Assembly: GCF_009806555.1 (NCBI RefSeq)
Contig: NZ_VUOK01000010.1
Location: 116,744-180,743 of the forward strand
Reading direction: 5' to 3'
Length of the DNA: 64,000 bases
From: Methylobacterium sp. 2A
Lineage (GTDB): Bacteria > Pseudomonadota > Alphaproteobacteria > Rhizobiales > Beijerinckiaceae
Shown here in pieces: positions 51,724 to 59,814 of the stretch (positions are counted from its first letter, which is position 1; every line of letters begins with the position of its first letter). Under the pieces are notes generated by a model, which saw only the letters and a list, made by a program, of their open reading frames with translations, did not search any database and was not told the origin of the DNA. The position numbers and the translations under genes were made by a program.

Positions 51724-52414
51724 AGTTCAGCTTCTCCTCCAGCAACTCGCCGCCGTCCTGGTTCTTCGAGGACGCCTCGATCGAGACGATCTCGCCGGGG
51801 ACCGACGGGGCCGTGACGAAGGTATAGGTCATGTCGTCCATGCCGCGCATGCGCTGCGCCATCGCGTCGCCGGCGAAGGGTTTCGTGACCACCTGCCAGC
51901 CGTCGACCTCCTTGCCGCCGACAGTGACCTTCGTCGGCGTGACCACCGCCTTCTCACGCAGGCCCTTCCGGATCGCGAGCTTCAGGTAGCGCGGGTTCGC
52001 TTCCAGCACCTTGGCCAGCCCCCGGAGGTGGTTCTCCAGGAACAGGGACACGACGGGGTTACCCGCCATATCCTCGAACGGGCCGGCCGGCACGCGATTC
52101 AGCCCCGAGAACATCGTGACGCTGATGTCCCTTGCATCCGGGTTCTTGCCCGGCTCGACCTTCAGGGTCAGCGTGTCCTGCAACGGCGCCCCGAACGGCC
52201 CGCCCGCAATGCCGGAGCGGCGCAGGTAATCGTACGTGATCGTCGATCCCGGCGTCGTGTTCTTCATCTGCGGCTGGTCGAACAGCAGATCGGCCGCGCT
52301 CGGCGCAGCCGCGGCGTTGGCCTGGGTCACGGTGGCGGGTTTCGGTGCATCCTCGGCGAAGGCGGGCAACGCGGCCAGCGCCAGCACGAGGGCGGTCGTG
52401 GCAACAAGTCTCAC
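51704..52414 (-). CDS. exported protein of unknown function, coupled to pqqE
   Basis: This is a 236-residue precursor starting at GTG 52414, which overlaps the pqqE stop (GTGA) and has AAGGAGGA about 9 bases upstream. It has a signal peptide ([19 protein letters not shown]), a low-complexity Ala segment, then a beta-rich domain: [80 protein letters not shown] and [21 protein letters not shown]. It has no cysteine. No family is recognised. Translation coupling to pqqE argues for a role in PQQ use or export, or XoxF assembly in the periplasm (inference). Confidence 0.85.
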   Translation of the reverse strand: MRLVATTALVLALAALPAFAEDAPKPATVTQANAAAAPSAADLLFDQPQMKNTTPGSTITYDYLRRSGIAGGPFGAPLQDTLTLKVEPGKNPDARDISVTMFSGLNRVPAGPFEDMAGNPVVSLFLENHLRGLAKVLEANPRYLKLAIRKGLREKAVVTPTKVTVGGKEVDGWQVVTKPFAGDAMAQRMRGMDDMTYTFVTAPSVPGEIVSIEASSKNQDGGELLEEKLNYDQKAG

Positions 52415-53556
52415 GAGTGGACGTCCTCCTTGAACGGCGACCGGACGTTGCTGCCGATCGTCCGATAGACGTAATCGGGCGGGTTCTCGGCCGCCTCCTC
52501 GACGGCGAGCGCCCGCACCTTGGCGTGGAGTGGGGAGAGCGAGCAGGCCGGATCTGTCGCCGCAGCGTCGCCGGCCAGCGCCAGCGCCTGGCAGCGGCAG
52601 CCGCCCCAATCCTTCTCCCGCCGGTCGCAGGAGCGGCAGGGCTCCTTCATCCAGTCCGTGCCGCGATAGGCGGTGAAGGCGGGGGAGTCGCGCCAGATCT
52701 CGCCCAGGGAATGATCGTTGACGGTCCAGAATTCCAGGCCCGGGATCGTCTCGGCGGCGTGGCACGGCAGGACCTTGCCCTGGGGCGTGACGTTCATGAG
52801 CTTGCGGCCCCAGCCGCCCGCGCAGGCCTTCGGGTACTTCGCGTAGTAATCCGGCACCACGAGGTCGATCACGAGCTGACCCTTCAGCCGCTCGCGCGCC
52901 GCCTCGACGATCCGGATCGACGCGTCCACCTGCGCCTTGTCGGGCATCAGGGCGGCGCGGTTGACGTAGGCCCAGCCGTAATACTGCGTGTGCGCGACTT
53001 CGAGCCGCTTGGCACCCATCGTGACCGCGAGATCGATGAAGCCCGGCACCTCGTGGATATTGCCGCGATGGATGACGGAGTTGAGGGTCAGCGGCAGCCC
53101 CAGTTCCACCACCTTGGCGGCAAATTCGAATTTCTGGGGCTGCGCATTCTTGAGACCGCCGATCTTCTCGGCGTTCTGCGCATCGACGCCCTGGACCGAC
53201 AGCTGCACGTGGTCGAGCCCGACATCGTAGAGCGCCTGCAGCTTGGCCAGCGCACCACCGACTCCCGACGTAATCAGGTTCGAATACAGGCCGAGATCCG
53301 CACAGGTCTTGGTGATCTCGACGATGTCGTTGCGCGCCGTCGGCTCGCCGCCGGACAGGTGGACATGGAGCACGCCGAGACCCGCAGCCTCCGTGAGGAC
53401 CCGCTGCCACGTCGCCGTGTCGAGCTCGCCGGAGCGGCGGTCGAGCTCCAGCGGGTTCGAGCAATAGGGGCAGCGCAGCGGGCAGCGATGGGTCAGCTCA
53501 GCGAGCAGTCCCACCGGTGCCGGCGCCTCGGGCCGGTTCGGCGTGATGGCGTTCAT
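52411..53556 (-). CDS. pqqE: PqqA peptide cyclase, radical SAM enzyme
   Basis: This enzyme forms the Glu-Tyr carbon-carbon crosslink in PqqA, the first step of PQQ synthesis, with PqqD as chaperone. The 381-residue protein has the radical SAM site [16 protein letters not shown] (CxxxCxxC), [12 protein letters not shown], and a SPASM domain with additional cluster cysteines ([32 protein letters not shown]). Its ATG overlaps the pqqCD stop (ATGA) and its stop overlaps the GTG of the next gene, so it sits in a tightly coupled operon. Confidence 0.97.
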   Translation of the reverse strand: MNAITPNRPEAPAPVGLLAELTHRCPLRCPYCSNPLELDRRSGELDTATWQRVLTEAAGLGVLHVHLSGGEPTARNDIVEITKTCADLGLYSNLITSGVGGALAKLQALYDVGLDHVQLSVQGVDAQNAEKIGGLKNAQPQKFEFAAKVVELGLPLTLNSVIHRGNIHEVPGFIDLAVTMGAKRLEVAHTQYYGWAYVNRAALMPDKAQVDASIRIVEAARERLKGQLVIDLVVPDYYAKYPKACAGGWGRKLMNVTPQGKVLPCHAAETIPGLEFWTVNDHSLGEIWRDSPAFTAYRGTDWMKEPCRSCDRREKDWGGCRCQALALAGDAAATDPACSLSPLHAKVRALAVEEAAENPPDYVYRTIGSNVRSPFKEDVHS

Positions 53557-54638
53557 CGCTCAAGGACTCGTTTCTCAGCCAAGCCCTCGAGCATCACCAG
53601 GATGTCGGACTCGATGGCCCGGGGATCGGCCGCGTAGGTCTTGCCCAGCTCGTCGGCGATCGCCGCCACGCTGCGGGTGCCGTCGACCAGCTTGAGGACC
53701 GCCACAGCGTTGTCGTCGAGGTCGAAGGTGCGTTCGGGGGCCAGCAGGACGTATTTGCCGCGGGTCTCGTCATGGCGCAGCCGCACGCCCCGGGGGAGCC
53801 GCGGACGATCCTCGGCCACCATCTTGCGGCTGCCGCCCGCCGCCTGGACCGGCGCCCTCTCCGCAACGAGGCCTTCGCCCGGACGCCACGCATCCGGCGG
53901 GATCATCCCGGGCGCGACATAGGCGAAGTACAGGGCATCGAGCTGCGTCCAGAGGACGTTGCACTTGAAGGTCAGCGCCGCCATCGCCTGACGCTGCAAT
54001 TCCGGCGTGGTCGCGTGCCGCTTCACGTAGTCGAGGGCGAAATCGGCATCCCGGGGCGCTTGAGTGAGGCGCTTGTCGAAATAGGCCAGCGTGTCCTTGG
54101 TGATGAAGTCGTAGTTCTTCAGCATCCCGGCGACGCGCTCGGAGATGATCGTCGGCGAGAACATCTCGGTCAGCGACGAGGCGATCGCCTCCAGCAGGCT
54201 CTTTTCGGAAACGAAGTGGACATAGGCCTCCACCGAGAACTTGGTCGCCGAGAGGATGCCGCGGGTCGAGAGCACGTAATCCCGGTCGAAGCCGACGCCC
54301 TCGGCGAGTTTGAGCCAGCGCTCGATGCCGCCATCGCCCTCGTGGTCGCCGTCATGGTCGACGATGCGCTGGCGCCAGATCCGCCGGAGCGACGCGTCGG
54401 TCATCCGGGCAAGGACGGCCGCATCCTTCACCGGGATCATCGCCTGGTAGTAGTAGCGGTTCAGCGCCCAGGCCCGGACCTGATCCTTCGACAGCTTGCC
54501 GTCATGGAGCAGGCGGTGAAACGGGTGCAGGTTGTGGTAGCGGCGTGCGCCGATATCGCGGAGCGCCGCCTCCAGCTCCTCGCGGCTCAGGAGACGCTGG
54601 CTCTCGGCGGTGTCGGGGGTCGGGAAGACTGCGTTCAT
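53553..54638 (-). CDS. pqqCD: PqqC/PqqD fusion protein
   Basis: This is a 361-residue fusion. PqqC (about 1-250) is the cofactorless oxidase for the last PQQ step, with [34 protein letters not shown] and [13 protein letters not shown]. PqqD (about 268-361) is the PqqA-binding chaperone of PqqE, with [22 protein letters not shown] and [14 protein letters not shown] Pro/Ala-rich linker joins them. The fusion is the arrangement known from Methylobacterium. The start is ATG 54638 (MNAVFPTPD). A palindromic repeat and 310 bases separate it from pqqB. Confidence 0.96.
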   Translation of the reverse strand: MNAVFPTPDTAESQRLLSREELEAALRDIGARRYHNLHPFHRLLHDGKLSKDQVRAWALNRYYYQAMIPVKDAAVLARMTDASLRRIWRQRIVDHDGDHEGDGGIERWLKLAEGVGFDRDYVLSTRGILSATKFSVEAYVHFVSEKSLLEAIASSLTEMFSPTIISERVAGMLKNYDFITKDTLAYFDKRLTQAPRDADFALDYVKRHATTPELQRQAMAALTFKCNVLWTQLDALYFAYVAPGMIPPDAWRPGEGLVAERAPVQAAGGSRKMVAEDRPRLPRGVRLRHDETRGKYVLLAPERTFDLDDNAVAVLKLVDGTRSVAAIADELGKTYAADPRAIESDILVMLEGLAEKRVLER

Positions 54639-54810
54639 GGCGTATCCGGCGTCCGTTCTCGGGTCGCGTTTCCTGTGTCGTCCCGCCCTCGGCAACGGGG
54701 CGTGTTCCTGAACGTGAAGACGATATAGTGCCGACAACCGGTCGTCCCAACCGTCTCACCCGCCGAGATGTTCTGAAACGTCGTCTGAGATCCTGCCCAG
54801 GTTTTCCAAT

Positions 54811-54931
54811 CCACCCCTCATCCTGAGGTGCCGGAGCGCAGCGAAGGCCTCGAAGGAGCCCTCCAGCTGGCCGGGCGATCCCTGGAGCCCTCCTTCGAGG
54901 CCGCTCCGCGGCACCTCAGGATGAGGGGTGG
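54811..54931. repeat. long palindromic intergenic repeat, copy 4
   Basis: This is a nearly complete copy: CACCCCTCATCCTGAGGTGCC at the left, GGAGCCCTCCTTCGAGG and GGCACCTCAGGATGAGGGGTG at the right. It lies between pqqB and pqqCD, inside what would otherwise be one operon, 17 bases after the pqqB stop. It could terminate or process the pqqAB transcript. Confidence 0.9.
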
Positions 54932-54948
54932 ATGGTAGGCCTATAATC

Positions 54949-55848
54949 CTATAGCGACACGCTCAGGCCGTCATGCGCCACCGTCCAGCCGGCCGCCTCG
55001 ACATCCTGCCGCTCCGGGGATCCCTCGACCAGCACCGGGTTGGTGTTGTTGATGTGCACGAAGATCCGCCGGCCGATCTCGGTTGCCGCCAGGGCGTCGA
55101 TCGAACCGTTTTCCCCGCGCATCGGCACGTGCCCCATGCGCCAGCCGGTCTTCGTCCCGACACCGGCCCGGATCATGTCGTCGTCGTGCAGGACAGTGCC
55201 GTCGAACAGCAGCGCGTCCACGCCGGCGATGCGCGCCCGCAAGCCATCGGTCACGCGGGCGCAGCCGGGGATGTAGGCGAGGCGCCGTCCGCCGGCCTCG
55301 ATCAAAGCGCCGACCGTCGTCTCGGTCTCGGCACCGATCTCCATGGTCTCGTCTTCCAGCCACAGCGGCACCTTGCCGGGGACCGGGAACAGCGTGACCG
55401 ACAGGCCGGGCAACGGCTCGAACCGCTCATCCATGCCGATCGCCTGACGGGCCACGACGCCTTCGGCCATCACGTCGAAGACGCGGTTGGCGTTCACCGA
55501 ATCGAGGATTCCGCGCGTGGCGTAGAGCGTGTAGGGCTGGCCCTCGCGCAGGGTGAGCAGACCCGCCACGTGATCGACGTCGCCGTTGGTCAGGAGCACG
55601 GCGCGGATCGGCGAGTGGCGCAGGCCCTCGCGCGGATGCATCGCGTGATTGTCGAAAAGCTGTTGCCGGATGTCCGGCGAGGCGTTGATCAGCAGCCAAT
55701 CCGCCCCGTCCGCGGAGACCGCGATGCTCGACTGGGTCCGAGGCCGCACCCGGTCCGGCTCGGACCGCGCCAGCGTGCAGATGGGGCAGCGGCAATTCCA
55801 CTGGGGAAGGCCGCCGCCGGCCGCGGAACCGAGGATCACGACGCGCAT
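54949..55848 (-). CDS. pqqB: PQQ biosynthesis protein B
   Basis: This is a metallo-beta-lactamase-fold protein that acts as a hydroxylase on the crosslinked Glu-Tyr in PQQ synthesis. The 299-residue protein has VILGSAAGGGLPQWNC, a structural zinc site with NCRCPICTLAR, NGDVDHVAGLLTLREG (the DHxAG variant of the metal site) and a C-terminal VHINNTNPVL. It is separated from pqqA by 33 bases. It is cytoplasmic. Confidence 0.97.
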   Translation of the reverse strand: MRVVILGSAAGGGLPQWNCRCPICTLARSEPDRVRPRTQSSIAVSADGADWLLINASPDIRQQLFDNHAMHPREGLRHSPIRAVLLTNGDVDHVAGLLTLREGQPYTLYATRGILDSVNANRVFDVMAEGVVARQAIGMDERFEPLPGLSVTLFPVPGKVPLWLEDETMEIGAETETTVGALIEAGGRRLAYIPGCARVTDGLRARIAGVDALLFDGTVLHDDDMIRAGVGTKTGWRMGHVPMRGENGSIDALAATEIGRRIFVHINNTNPVLVEGSPERQDVEAAGWTVAHDGLSVSL

Positions 55849-55881
55849 GGTGCGGCTCCCGAGATCCCCGGCCCGTGAAAC

Positions 55882-55971
55882 TCAGTTGAAGGTGTCGATC
55901 TCAGCCGACTCGTAGCTCGTCACTTCCATGCCGACGCAGATCTCGGACACGACGGGGGCAGCCCACTTCAT
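55882..55971 (-). CDS. pqqA: PQQ precursor peptide PqqA
   Basis: This is a 29-residue ribosomally made precursor of PQQ. It starts MKWAAPVVSEICVGMEV and carries the Glu and Tyr that become PQQ in EVTSYESAE, then ends IDTFN. The start ATG at 55971 has a strong AAGGAG 9 bases upstream. It is the first gene of the pqq run, 33 bases before pqqB, and is preceded by a 224-base gap with promoter and direct-repeat elements. Confidence 0.97.
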   Translation of the reverse strand: MKWAAPVVSEICVGMEVTSYESAEIDTFN

Positions 55972-56014
55972 GGTGTTTCTCCTTGGCGGTATCCTCACCG
56001 AGCGTCAGGCGGAT

Positions 56015-56032
56015 CCTAAGAAGACCCTAAGA
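56015..56032 (-). promoter_or_regulatory. second 11-base-period direct repeat in the pqqA leader
   Basis: CCTAAGA occurs at 56015-56021 and 56026-56032 (plus-strand sense), 11 bases apart. It lies between the candidate promoter and the pqqA start, in the predicted untranslated leader. It might be a regulator site or part of a leader structure. Confidence 0.3.
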
Positions 56033-56066
56033 CACTGATGGCGCTTTCGTTTTTCGGCGCGGAACC

Positions 56067-56095
56067 GGTATCGACCATTCACGCACACGCTTCAA
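56067..56095 (-). promoter_or_regulatory. candidate pqqA promoter
   Basis: On the minus strand TTGAAG (56095-56090) is followed after 17 bases by GATACC (56072-56067), a moderate sigma-70-like match. It would start transcription near 56060, giving a leader of about 90 bases. Confidence 0.3.
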
Positions 56096-56147
56096 GCACG
56101 AAATTGCCGGATCCTCCCAAATTTTTCGTGAGACGCGTGCTAAAGAT

Positions 56148-56166
56148 CCAGAAACCAACCAGAAAC
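56148..56166 (-). promoter_or_regulatory. perfect 8-base tandem repeat upstream of pqqA
   Basis: GTTTCTGG occurs twice on the minus strand (plus-strand CCAGAAAC at 56148-56155 and 56159-56166), 11 bases apart, about 53 bases upstream of the candidate -35. This is the geometry bound by OmpR-family regulators, and such a regulator gene ends 30 bases away. Confidence 0.45.
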
Positions 56167-56195
56167 GTCGGCAATTAAGACTTAAGTACAGTCGC

Positions 56196-56900
56196 TCATT
56201 GCCGAAAGTCCGGACCACGCAATTCTAGCATGAAGCCCTTACCGCGCACGGTCGTCAGGGCTGGACCACCATAGCGCACGAAATCGGCCATCTTCGAGCG
56301 CAGGTAGCCGATGTAGACGTCCACCACGTTGAGCGAGAGGCCGCCCTGGCTGGCCCAGAGCCGGTCGAAGATGTCCGCTCGGGAGACCGGCTTGCCGATG
56401 CTCTCCATCAGCATGGCGAGCAGATCGGCCTCGCGGGGGGTGAGGCGGGCGATGGCCTCGCCGCAGCTCGCCTGCCGGGTGTCGAGGTCGAGGATCAGCC
56501 GGCCCGCCGTGATCCGCGAGCGCGGCGCCTCGGCCTGCTCGCGCCGCATCAGGTGGGTGCGCAGGCGCGCCACCAGCTCGTCGAACTCGAAGGGCTTCAC
56601 GATGTAGTCGTCGGCGCCGAGCGCCAGACCCTCGGCGCGGTCGCGGATCTCGTCGCGGGCGGAGAGGAACAGGATCGCGCCGGGGAACCCGCCCTCCCGC
56701 AGGGATCGGCAGACATCGTGGCCCGACCCGTCCGGCAGGTTGATGTCGAGGAGCACGGCGCCGGGTGCCGGATCGTGCGCGGCCTTCAACGCCTCATCGA
56801 CGCAGGCCGCCGTGCCGACCTCGAACCCCTCCGCCTCCAGGCCGCGGGCCAGGAGGCCGCGGATGTCGATATCGTCCTCGACGATCAGGATCCGCGTCAT
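56196..56900 (-). CDS. mxbM: OmpR-family response regulator, candidate MxbM
   Basis: This two-component regulator has a receiver domain (1-120: phospho-Asp D52 in VLLDINLPDGSG, conserved Ser in LFLSARD and Lys in YIVKPFEF) and a winged-helix DNA-binding domain (about 135-234: LTPREADLLAMLMES, VDVYIGYLRSKM, TVRGKGFML). It is 234 residues from ATG 56900, overlapping the kinase stop (ATGA). It lies immediately upstream of pqqA on the same strand. In Methylobacterium extorquens the pair MxbDM, needed for methanol dehydrogenase expression, is as I recall located beside pqq; the symbol rests on that position, not on alignment. Confidence 0.72.
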   Translation of the reverse strand: MTRILIVEDDIDIRGLLARGLEAEGFEVGTAACVDEALKAAHDPAPGAVLLDINLPDGSGHDVCRSLREGGFPGAILFLSARDEIRDRAEGLALGADDYIVKPFEFDELVARLRTHLMRREQAEAPRSRITAGRLILDLDTRQASCGEAIARLTPREADLLAMLMESIGKPVSRADIFDRLWASQGGLSLNVVDVYIGYLRSKMADFVRYGGPALTTVRGKGFMLELRGPDFRQ

Positions 56901-58531
56901 GCGGCCGGCTCCCTCTCCTGTGCGGCGCCAGCCGTGTCGCCGGCCGTGCCGGGATTCCATGCCGGATCGAGCGCCGGAATGTCCAGGCTCACGCGGGCGC
57001 CGTGCCCCTCCGATCCGGCACCCAGGTGGATTGTCCCGCCATGCTGCTCGACGATCCAGCGCGCCAGGGCGAGGCCGATGCCAAAGCCGGTTTCGTCGGG
57101 CCCCGCGCCGGCACCGCGCCTGAAGCGCTCGAACAGCTCGGCCTCGGAGGCACTGAAGCCCGGCCCGTCATCCGTCACGGTGATCCGGCCCGCAGGACCG
57201 GGGATGGCCGCCAACGCAACCTCCACGCGGGTGAGACCGGCGGCATGGCGCAGGGCATTGTCCACGAGGCTCTCGACGGTCTGCCGGATCCACTCGCGAT
57301 CGGCGACGCACTCCACATCCTGGGTCCCCGGATCGAGGGTGAGGGCGACCCGGCGGCGGGCGGCCTCCGAGGCCATGTTGTCCACCGCCTCCGACAGCAC
57401 CAGCGCCAGCCCGAGCGGGCGCTTGTCGAAGGCGATCTCGCCGGTCTCCGAGCGGGCAACCCGCAGCAGGTCCTCGACCCGCAGCTTCAGGCGCTGCGCC
57501 CGCTTCCTGATTGTCGCGAAGACCGGCCCGGGATCGGCACCACGGGAGGCACCCCGCAGGGCGAGGTCGCACTCGCCCAGGATCACGGTCAGCGGGGTGC
57601 GCAGCTCGTGGCTGACATCGGCGAAGAAGCGCCGCCGCGACTGGTCCACGGATTCGAGGCGGGCATTGGCGGCGCGCAGATCCGCCGTCCGGGCCGCGAC
57701 GGTATCCTCCAGCGCCGCCCGATCGGCCGCGACCCGCGATTCCCGCCGGGCGAGGCGGGCCGCCATGCGGTTGACGTTGGTCATCAGCAGGCCGAGCTCG
57801 TCCCGCGTCGCCACGGAGAGGCGCGTGTCGAGGGCACCATGGCCGATGGCGCTCGCGGCCCGGCGCACCTCCTCGATCCGCGCCAGGGTCGGCCGGGTGA
57901 CGCCGCGATAGAGGATCGCCAGCAGCACGAGGGCCGCGGTCACCGCTGCGGCGGCGGCGAGGCGCAGGCGCTCTGACAGGGCGCGGGCCTGCTCGGAGCC
58001 GAGCGCCATGCTGCGCCGCTCGGCCTCGATCAGGAAGGAGAGCGGCTGGCCCGTCATGGCGCCGAAGCCGTTGAGCGCGCCCTTGATCGAGTCCTGACGC
58101 TTCTCAGAGTCGGACTGCCGGCTGATCAGCGCCACCTGCCGGTCGAGGATGGCGCGGGCCGCGCGCAGCTGCGCCATCGGGCGCGTCCGGGCCGCATACT
58201 GCATCCGGTCGGCGGGATCGTCGCTCGGCGGGAAGCTCTTCGCCAGGGCCTCGTCGACGGTCCGCAGGGCGCGGTCGGCATTGTCGCGGGCGATCGCCAT
58301 CGCCTCGGGCTGGCCGTCGGGATTGCCCACGGTCTCGACGGCGGCCAAACCGAATTGCGTGAGGCGTCCGGACAGCTCGGCGAGCAGTTCCAGCCGCCGC
58401 TGCGCTTCGAGCGTCCGGTCGACGGTCCGCTCGGCCGCGCCGATCGCCGCGAGCGCGGCCACGGCGGCGAGCATCACCACGATGGCGGTGCCGCCCAGAA
58501 GCAGCGCGAAGCGGGTCTTCAGCGAGCGCAT
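56897..58531 (-). CDS. mxbD: membrane sensor histidine kinase, candidate MxbD
   Basis: This is a 544-residue kinase: a membrane helix at about 8-28, a periplasmic helical sensor region of about 155 residues, a second helix at about 190-212 and a HAMP domain (VTRPTLARIEEVRRAA). A HisKA motif follows with the phospho-His in FADVSHELRTPLTVIL, then a HATPase domain with VDNALRH, TVTDDGPGF and GFGIGLALARWIV. The sensor region shows no recognised ligand domain. The signal could be C1-related given its place between fhc and pqq (inference). Its stop overlaps the regulator start. Symbol by position only. Confidence 0.72.
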   Translation of the reverse strand: MRSLKTRFALLLGGTAIVVMLAAVAALAAIGAAERTVDRTLEAQRRLELLAELSGRLTQFGLAAVETVGNPDGQPEAMAIARDNADRALRTVDEALAKSFPPSDDPADRMQYAARTRPMAQLRAARAILDRQVALISRQSDSEKRQDSIKGALNGFGAMTGQPLSFLIEAERRSMALGSEQARALSERLRLAAAAAVTAALVLLAILYRGVTRPTLARIEEVRRAASAIGHGALDTRLSVATRDELGLLMTNVNRMAARLARRESRVAADRAALEDTVAARTADLRAANARLESVDQSRRRFFADVSHELRTPLTVILGECDLALRGASRGADPGPVFATIRKRAQRLKLRVEDLLRVARSETGEIAFDKRPLGLALVLSEAVDNMASEAARRRVALTLDPGTQDVECVADREWIRQTVESLVDNALRHAAGLTRVEVALAAIPGPAGRITVTDDGPGFSASEAELFERFRRGAGAGPDETGFGIGLALARWIVEQHGGTIHLGAGSEGHGARVSLDIPALDPAWNPGTAGDTAGAAQEREPAA

Positions 58532-58577
58532 GGTCGCGCCCCTGCCTCGAAAGCTGACGCCCGTTGACCCGCCCCCG

Positions 58578-58692
58578 CCCTCATCCTGAAATGCGGCGAA
58601 GCCGCCTCGAAGGAGCCCTCCAGCCGGCCGTGCGATACCTGGATCCCTCCTTCGAGGCCTCCGCTGCGCTCCGGCACCTCAGGATGAGGTGG
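58578..58692. repeat. long palindromic intergenic repeat, copy 5
   Basis: Right end CGGCACCTCAGGATGAGG is intact; the left end is diverged (CCTCATCCTGAAATGCGGCG), so the outer stem is partly broken, while the inner CCTCGAAGGAGCCCTCC/ TCCCTCCTTCGAGG arms remain. It lies between the sensor kinase gene and the small exported protein gene. Confidence 0.85.
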
Positions 58693-58728
58693 TGGGTGGG
58701 GGAAGCGTGGTCCGGACATCGGTCCCGC

Positions 58729-58935
58729 TCAGAGATCCTTCGGCAGGCTGCCCTTGGCGGCGCAGCGCCAGCGCGCGACATGCCATTCGGGATGGGATTC
58801 TTGCCACGTCGCCAGCGCGCTCTGGGAATTGCGCAGGCAGACGAAGGGGCTCGACGCCCCGGAGGACATCTCGATCCGGTCCTCGCGGCAGGTCGAGGGC
58901 TGGGCGACGAGGCAGATCGACAGCAGCAGCAGCAT
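58729..58935 (-). CDS. small exported protein with conserved W/C motif
   Basis: This is a 68-residue protein: a short signal-like hydrophobic start (MLLLLSICLVAQPSTC), then EDRIEMSSGASSPFVCLRNSQSALATWQESHPEWHVARWRC. The pattern CxxxxQxxLAxWQxxHPxWxVxRWxC is one I recall from many short alphaproteobacterial periplasmic proteins of unknown function. Four cysteines may form two disulfides. It lies 84 bases downstream of fhcC and could be the last gene of that transcript. Confidence 0.7.
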   Translation of the reverse strand: MLLLLSICLVAQPSTCREDRIEMSSGASSPFVCLRNSQSALATWQESHPEWHVARWRCAAKGSLPKDL

Positions 58936-59019
58936 GGGCGCGTTCCCGGGCTGCCGGCCTCGTGCGGGCCGGCTTGATCCGGAGCATAGGACGCGTCCAC
59001 GCCCCTTGCCCAGGCGGCG

Positions 59020-59814
59020 TCAGGCCGCGACCCAGATCTCGCCCTTGGCGATGGTGGCGAGGTCGCCCGAATAGCGCCGCAGGGGCTTGGCGAGGAGGTC
59101 GGCGTGCTCCGGGCTGAGGCCGCGCAGGGCCTGAGCCAGCAGGCGCAGGAACACGAGATCGTGCGCGCCGGTCTCCACGAAGGTCTCGGCCATCCGGCCG
59201 TGGGCGCCCAGCAGAAGCGTCCCGCGACGCATGCCGAGGCCGGGATGGTCGCCGACCGTGAGCGCCGCCAGGGTGCCGGCGATCATGCGCGAGCCCGCGA
59301 GGTTTCCCGCGCGCCCCGCGAGGATCGTCCCGCGCCGCATCCGGTCGCCGAGATGCGCGCCCGCCGTGCCGCGGATGATCAATGTCGCCCCGTCGAGGCC
59401 GGCCTTGGCAGCGTAGACCGCACCGCCCGCGTAATCGCCAGCGTCGCCCTCGATCGTGATCGTGCCGCCGGTGGCGCCGGAGGCCGCATAGGGCCCGGCA
59501 TTCCCGGTGACCGTCAGGCTGCCGCCCGCCATGCCGGCGCCGAGGCGCTGGCCGACATCGCCGGTCACCCGGATCGTCCCCTCCGACAGGGAGGCGCCGA
59601 CCCGGTCCAGGCGTTCGTGGCCGCCCTCGACGGTGAGGATATCGGACCCGTCGAGGGACACGGAGAAGCAATCGCCGAGGCGCACGCCGGTCCGGGTCGT
59701 GCCGACCTCCAGGCGCTCGGCTTCGCCCTGCGTGAGGCGGCTCAGCGCCAGCGGATTGACGTTCAAGAAATCCAGCCGCTCGGGCGGCGCTTGCCGCAGG
59801 GTGAGGGTGCTCAC
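59020..59814 (-). CDS. fhcC: formyltransferase/hydrolase complex subunit C
   Basis: This subunit of the Fhc complex hydrolyses formylmethanofuran to formate in H4MPT-linked formaldehyde oxidation. The 264-residue protein is related to formylmethanofuran dehydrogenase subunit C. It has the glutamate-synthase-type right-handed beta-helix with repeated GxxxGxxxxG turns (GDVGQRLGAGMAGGSLTVTG, GDAGDYAGGAVYAAKAG, GTAGAHLGDRMRRGTI). The start is GTG 59814, overlapping the fhcD stop (GTGA). It is the last of fhcB-A-D-C. Confidence 0.95.
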   Translation of the reverse strand: MSTLTLRQAPPERLDFLNVNPLALSRLTQGEAERLEVGTTRTGVRLGDCFSVSLDGSDILTVEGGHERLDRVGASLSEGTIRVTGDVGQRLGAGMAGGSLTVTGNAGPYAASGATGGTITIEGDAGDYAGGAVYAAKAGLDGATLIIRGTAGAHLGDRMRRGTILAGRAGNLAGSRMIAGTLAALTVGDHPGLGMRRGTLLLGAHGRMAETFVETGAHDLVFLRLLAQALRGLSPEHADLLAKPLRRYSGDLATIAKGEIWVAA

